Positions 61,021 through 64,000 of a stretch of DNA of 64,000 nt are shown piece after piece. Under the pieces are notes generated by a model. The model was given only the letters and a program-made list of their open reading frames with translations, did no database searches and had not been told where the DNA came from. The DNA lies in assembly GCA_016342345.1 (NCBI GenBank), contig JAEINO010000001.1, forward strand, positions 186,001 through 250,000. The letters run 5' to 3'. The position numbers and the translations under genes were made by a program. The DNA comes from Pseudodesulfovibrio sp. (GTDB lineage Bacteria > Desulfobacterota > Desulfovibrionia > Desulfovibrionales > Desulfovibrionaceae). Positions within the stretch are counted from its first letter, which is position 1. Each line of letters starts with the position of its first letter.

Positions 61021-61230
61021 TATGTCCTTGATTCTTACCATTTTAGGATTGGCGATTTACATGGGAATACCATATCATAAATAACATCCTGTAAAAATAG
61101 TTTTATAATCTCTTGATATTATTATCTTGATTTTGACGATTGTTTTTTTCCAAAATATTTACACAACTGATCATTATATAAAACAAAAAACAACACAATT
61201 CGTTACCTCGACACATACACGGAGTTTCAC

Positions 61231-61491
61231 ATGACCGACAAACATGAACAATTCAAACAGACACTTGACAACACCCACACATGGCCATGCCCATATATAT
61301 ATAAATTCATAGTACCCACTGAAAACCTGTTCCAATTAACCGAACTTTTTCCCGATGAAAAAATCGAAATTCGCGAATCAAAAACCGGCAAATATTCCAG
61401 CGTGACCATGACCTCAACCATGTGCTCTTCAAAAGAAGTCATGGAAGTTTACACAAAGGCATCACAAGTGCCTGGAATAATGTCTCTTTAA
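61231..61491 (+). CDS. DUF493/YbeD-family protein
   Basis: 86 aa ferredoxin-like fold: WPCPYIYKFIVPTENLFQL (about 18-36), GKYSSVTMTSTMCSSKEVME and the end VYTKASQVPGIMSL. Allosteric or protein-binding small domain, role unsettled. ACGGAG precedes ATG. The gap 61042-61230 is AT-rich promoter DNA with no gene. Confidence 0.85.
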   Translation: MTDKHEQFKQTLDNTHTWPCPYIYKFIVPTENLFQLTELFPDEKIEIRESKTGKYSSVTMTSTMCSSKEVMEVYTKASQVPGIMSL

Positions 61492-61520
61492 CTCAAACCT
61501 CTCCTCCGACATTCATTACA

Positions 61521-61560
61521 TGACAAAAAAACCGACTAAACTAGTCAGGTTTTTTGTCAT
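61521..61560. terminator. Bidirectional terminator after the DUF493 gene
   Basis: Long inverted repeat TGACAAAAAAACCGACT / AGTCAGGTTTTTTGTCA with A/T runs in its arms. Confidence 0.82.
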
Positions 61561-61690
61561 AGCATCTTTACACACTGCGTGACCAGACTTACACTACCAT
61601 GATACACTTATCTGACTAATAAAATGAAACGACTCTGAAAGAACACCCTTATGTTTAATTTATTGACAATCTCATCATCAGGAGAAAATC

Positions 61691-62545
61691 ATGTGGGAAT
61701 ATTCCGATATAGTTAAGGACCACTTTCTAAATCCTCGCAACGCAGGTAAAATAGAAAACGCCAACGGCGTGGGAGAAGTCGGTTCACTTGCCTGTGGCGA
61801 CGCACTAACCCTTTATATCCAGGTCAATGACGACAATGTCATTACCGATTCAAAGTTTCAGACTTTTGGCTGTGCAAGTGCCATAGCCTCAAGCTCTGCA
61901 CTGACTGAAATGCTCATTGGCAAGACTGTTGAAGAAGCACAGAAAATCACCAACAAGGATATTGCCAAATACCTGGGCGGATTGCCTCGTGAAAAGATGC
62001 ACTGTTCCGTCATGGGGCAGGAAGCTCTGGAGCAAGCCATCAAAAACATGCGCGGAGAGGCTCCACCCAAGGCAGAACATTCTCACGAAGGCGAATTGAT
62101 CTGTGAATGCTTCGGCATATTCGATGAAGAAATACTGCACGCCATAAAGGAAAACAATCTCAAGTCCGTTGAAGACATCACGAACTTCACCAAGGCTGGC
62201 GGCGGCTGTGGCAAATGTATTGATGATCTGGAACGACTTCTTGCCGAAGCACAAGGGGAAGGCGTCTGCCCAACTCCATCAGATCAACCTTCTTTCCCGG
62301 CCCAGGGCATGACCAACATCCAACGCATGCACCTTATTGAATCCGTTATCGACGATGAGATCCGCCCCATGCTCCAAGCCGATGGTGGCGATATCAGGCT
62401 CATGGATATCGACCGCTCAACGGTTCTCGTCAAATTCATGGGCATGTGTTCCAATTGCCCATCCAGCCAATTAACTCTGCATAATGTGGTCGAAGCCAAA
62501 CTTCAGGAAAAAGTCGATCCAGATCTGACAGTGAAGGAAGGATAA
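61691..62545 (+). CDS. nifU: Fe-S cluster scaffold NifU (three-domain)
   Basis: 284 aa. N-terminal NifU/IscU domain (about 1-125, cysteines in SLACGDAL, FGCAS and HCSVM), a central [2Fe-2S] BFD-type domain (CECFGIFDEE, then GGGCGKC), and a C-terminal NifU domain with CSNC (about 257-260). Holds nascent clusters for delivery to proteins. Follows the DUF493 gene; NifS is 4 bp downstream, so they form an operon. Confidence 0.95.
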   Translation: MWEYSDIVKDHFLNPRNAGKIENANGVGEVGSLACGDALTLYIQVNDDNVITDSKFQTFGCASAIASSSALTEMLIGKTVEEAQKITNKDIAKYLGGLPREKMHCSVMGQEALEQAIKNMRGEAPPKAEHSHEGELICECFGIFDEEILHAIKENNLKSVEDITNFTKAGGGCGKCIDDLERLLAEAQGEGVCPTPSDQPSFPAQGMTNIQRMHLIESVIDDEIRPMLQADGGDIRLMDIDRSTVLVKFMGMCSNCPSSQLTLHNVVEAKLQEKVDPDLTVKEG

Positions 62546-62549
62546 CTAC

Positions 62550-63746
62550 ATGAATACCATATATATGGACAATAACGCCACCACCCAAGTGGACCAAGCT
62601 GTATTCGACGAGATGAAGCCGTTTTTCACGGAAATGTACGGCAATCCCTCCTCCATGCACCGATTTGGTGGACAAGTTGGCGTTCATCTCAAGAAGGCAC
62701 GCCAACGCGTCGCCACGTTGCTCAACTGCGAGCCAGATGAAATAATCTTCACTTCCTGCGGGTCGGAGTCAGACAACACGGCTATCAGATCCGCTCTCAA
62801 TGCCCAACCGAACAAACGGCACATCATCACAACCAGAGTGGAACATCCTGCCATCCTGAGTCTGTGCAAGTTCCTCAAAAAAAAGGAAGGGTATGATGTT
62901 ACCTACCTTGGCACAGACGCACACGGCAGAATTGATCTTGATGATCTAAAAAACAGCATCCGCAAAGAGACCGCAATTATTTCAATAATGTGGGCCAACA
63001 ATGAGACTGGCAACATATATCCCATTGAAGAAATTGCCAAAATTGCCACGGACAATGGCGTCATATTCCATACTGATGCAGTCCAGGCCGTTGGAAAAAT
63101 TCCCATCGACTTAAAAAAGACCCCCATCGACATGCTGTCTCTTTCAGGCCATAAACTCCATGCCCCCAAAGGGGTTGGTGCACTCTTTGTGCGCAAGAAA
63201 CTCCCCTTCCGGCCATTTCTTATTGGAGGGCATCAGGAACGCAGTCGCCGTGCCGGAACAGAAAACACCACCGGTATCATCGCACTTGGAAAAGCTTGTG
63301 AACTGGCGCAAGATCACATGACAGCGGAAAACATCCAAGTCAAAGATCTCCGAGACAAACTGGAAACAGAACTGCTCAACAGCATCCCGGATAGCATTCT
63401 CAATGGAGACAAGGAAAACCGCCTGCCAAATACATCCAATATCTCATTTGGTTACGTCGAAGGCGAAGCCATCTTGCTCATGATGGACCAATTCGACATC
63501 TGCGCCAGTTCCGGGTCTGCCTGTACTTCCGGCAGTCTGGAACCGTCCCATGTCCTGCGTGCAATGGGCATTCCCTTCACATTTGCTCACGGTTCCATCA
63601 GATTCAGCCTGAGCCGTTTCAATACGGAACAGGAAGTCGACTTCGTTATTAAGACCATGCCCGATATCATCAAGAACCTGCGCAAGCTTTCTCCATTCTC
63701 CGCTGAAAAGGCAGCTCCGGCCTGCACCAAAAGTTATTCGGAGTAG
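62550..63746 (+). CDS. nifS: Cysteine desulfurase NifS
   Basis: 398-aa PLP enzyme releasing sulfur from cysteine to NifU. PLP Lys in SLSGHKLHAPKG (about 200), MDNNATTQVD at the N-terminus, and the catalytic-loop Cys in SSGSACTSGSLEPSH (about 324). Length is standard for group I desulfurases. cysK starts 3 bp downstream, so cysteine supply and desulfuration are co-expressed. Confidence 0.95.
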   Translation: MNTIYMDNNATTQVDQAVFDEMKPFFTEMYGNPSSMHRFGGQVGVHLKKARQRVATLLNCEPDEIIFTSCGSESDNTAIRSALNAQPNKRHIITTRVEHPAILSLCKFLKKKEGYDVTYLGTDAHGRIDLDDLKNSIRKETAIISIMWANNETGNIYPIEEIAKIATDNGVIFHTDAVQAVGKIPIDLKKTPIDMLSLSGHKLHAPKGVGALFVRKKLPFRPFLIGGHQERSRRAGTENTTGIIALGKACELAQDHMTAENIQVKDLRDKLETELLNSIPDSILNGDKENRLPNTSNISFGYVEGEAILLMMDQFDICASSGSACTSGSLEPSHVLRAMGIPFTFAHGSIRFSLSRFNTEQEVDFVIKTMPDIIKNLRKLSPFSAEKAAPACTKSYSE

Positions 63747-63749
63747 ACA

Positions 63750-64000
63750 ATGAAAATAGCCAAAGACATGACTGAACTGGTAGGAGGCACTCCACTGGTT
63801 CAAATCAACAAACTCACGAAAGGACTTCCGGCCACAGTTGTCGCCAAACTGGAGTTCAACAATCCGTGTGGGTCAGTCAAGGACCGTATCGCAAAGAACA
63901 TGATCGAGACCACCATTGCCGAAGGGAAAATAACTGAGGACACAATCCTCGTGGAACCCACCAGCGGCAATACGGGAATTGGCCTGGCCTTTATCTGTGC
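63750..64000 (+). CDS. cysK: Cysteine synthase, partial at window end
   Basis: The first 83 codons of an O-acetylserine sulfhydrylase. The motifs are [14 protein letters not shown] and the PLP Lys segment [14 protein letters not shown], followed by [15 protein letters not shown] enzyme making cysteine from O-acetylserine and sulfide. ATG 63750 lies 3 bp after the nifS stop. The gene continues beyond the window. Confidence 0.92.
   Translation, partial: MKIAKDMTELVGGTPLVQINKLTKGLPATVVAKLEFNNPCGSVKDRIAKNMIETTIAEGKITEDTILVEPTSGNTGIGLAFIC

Noticed and set aside
1-64000. Insertion sequences, transposases and CRISPR arrays
   Set aside because: None seen on either strand; the only repeats are the att sites, phage operators, iteron-like motifs and local hairpins.

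Overview
The window looks like a Desulfovibrionaceae-type chromosome (Desulfobacterota, possibly Pseudodesulfovibrio or a relative). The inference rests on the gene repertoire: a long single-chain pyruvate carboxylase, a fused succinyl-CoA-synthetase-like protein, a two-gene SufC/SufB-like system beside a three-domain NifU with NifS, and an EAL/GGDEF receiver protein. No marker gene fixes the genus. Core genes have moderate GC. The middle third is a clearly different, more GC-rich prophage.

Left chromosomal arm (1-17.3 kb): a birA-pyc operon (biotin ligase and its substrate) faces a CCA-adding-enzyme-like gene. A DHH phosphoesterase, a stand-alone receiver, a helical unknown, a fused ADP-forming acyl-CoA synthetase and a glycosyltransferase follow. 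Then come a SpoIIAA-like protein, a DUF457 membrane protein, a TetR regulator, sufC-sufB, an Smr-domain protein, a CheW and two adjacent tRNA genes, Pro(GGG) and Thr(GGT).

Prophage (17.37-51.73 kb): an intact-looking temperate podovirus-type phage sits in the 3' half of tRNA-Thr, bounded by a perfect 47-bp direct repeat. From the right end leftward it holds integrase and excisionase-like genes, a rightward block of small accessory genes (several zinc-ribbon proteins, an ASCH protein and a PAPS-reductase-family protein), two reverse-oriented accessory insertions, and a repressor/Cro switch with repeated 17-bp operators. A leftward early block follows: a replication protein with iteron-like repeats, a DUF5675 protein and a second compact tyrosine recombinase. 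Beyond a terminator lies one long leftward late operon: holin-type proteins, terminase, portal, scaffold, capsid, tubular proteins A and B, four internal-virion-type proteins and a tail fibre with a discoidin-like domain. The structural plan is T7/BPP-1-like, but I see no phage RNA polymerase, DNA polymerase, reverse transcriptase or classical endolysin.

Right chromosomal arm (51.7-64 kb): a flagellin-like gene, then ilvB-ilvN behind a textbook attenuator whose leader peptide is rich in Val, Leu and Ile. A Lon-related protease with an Hsp20, small membrane proteins, a receiver-PAS-GGDEF-EAL protein and a DUF493 protein follow. The window ends in a nifU-nifS-cysK cluster joining cysteine synthesis to Fe-S assembly; cysK runs off the end.

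Several genes are very short and were found by reading the sequence directly: 38966-39094, 45152-45256, 48548-48712, 54806-54916 and 55305-55472.
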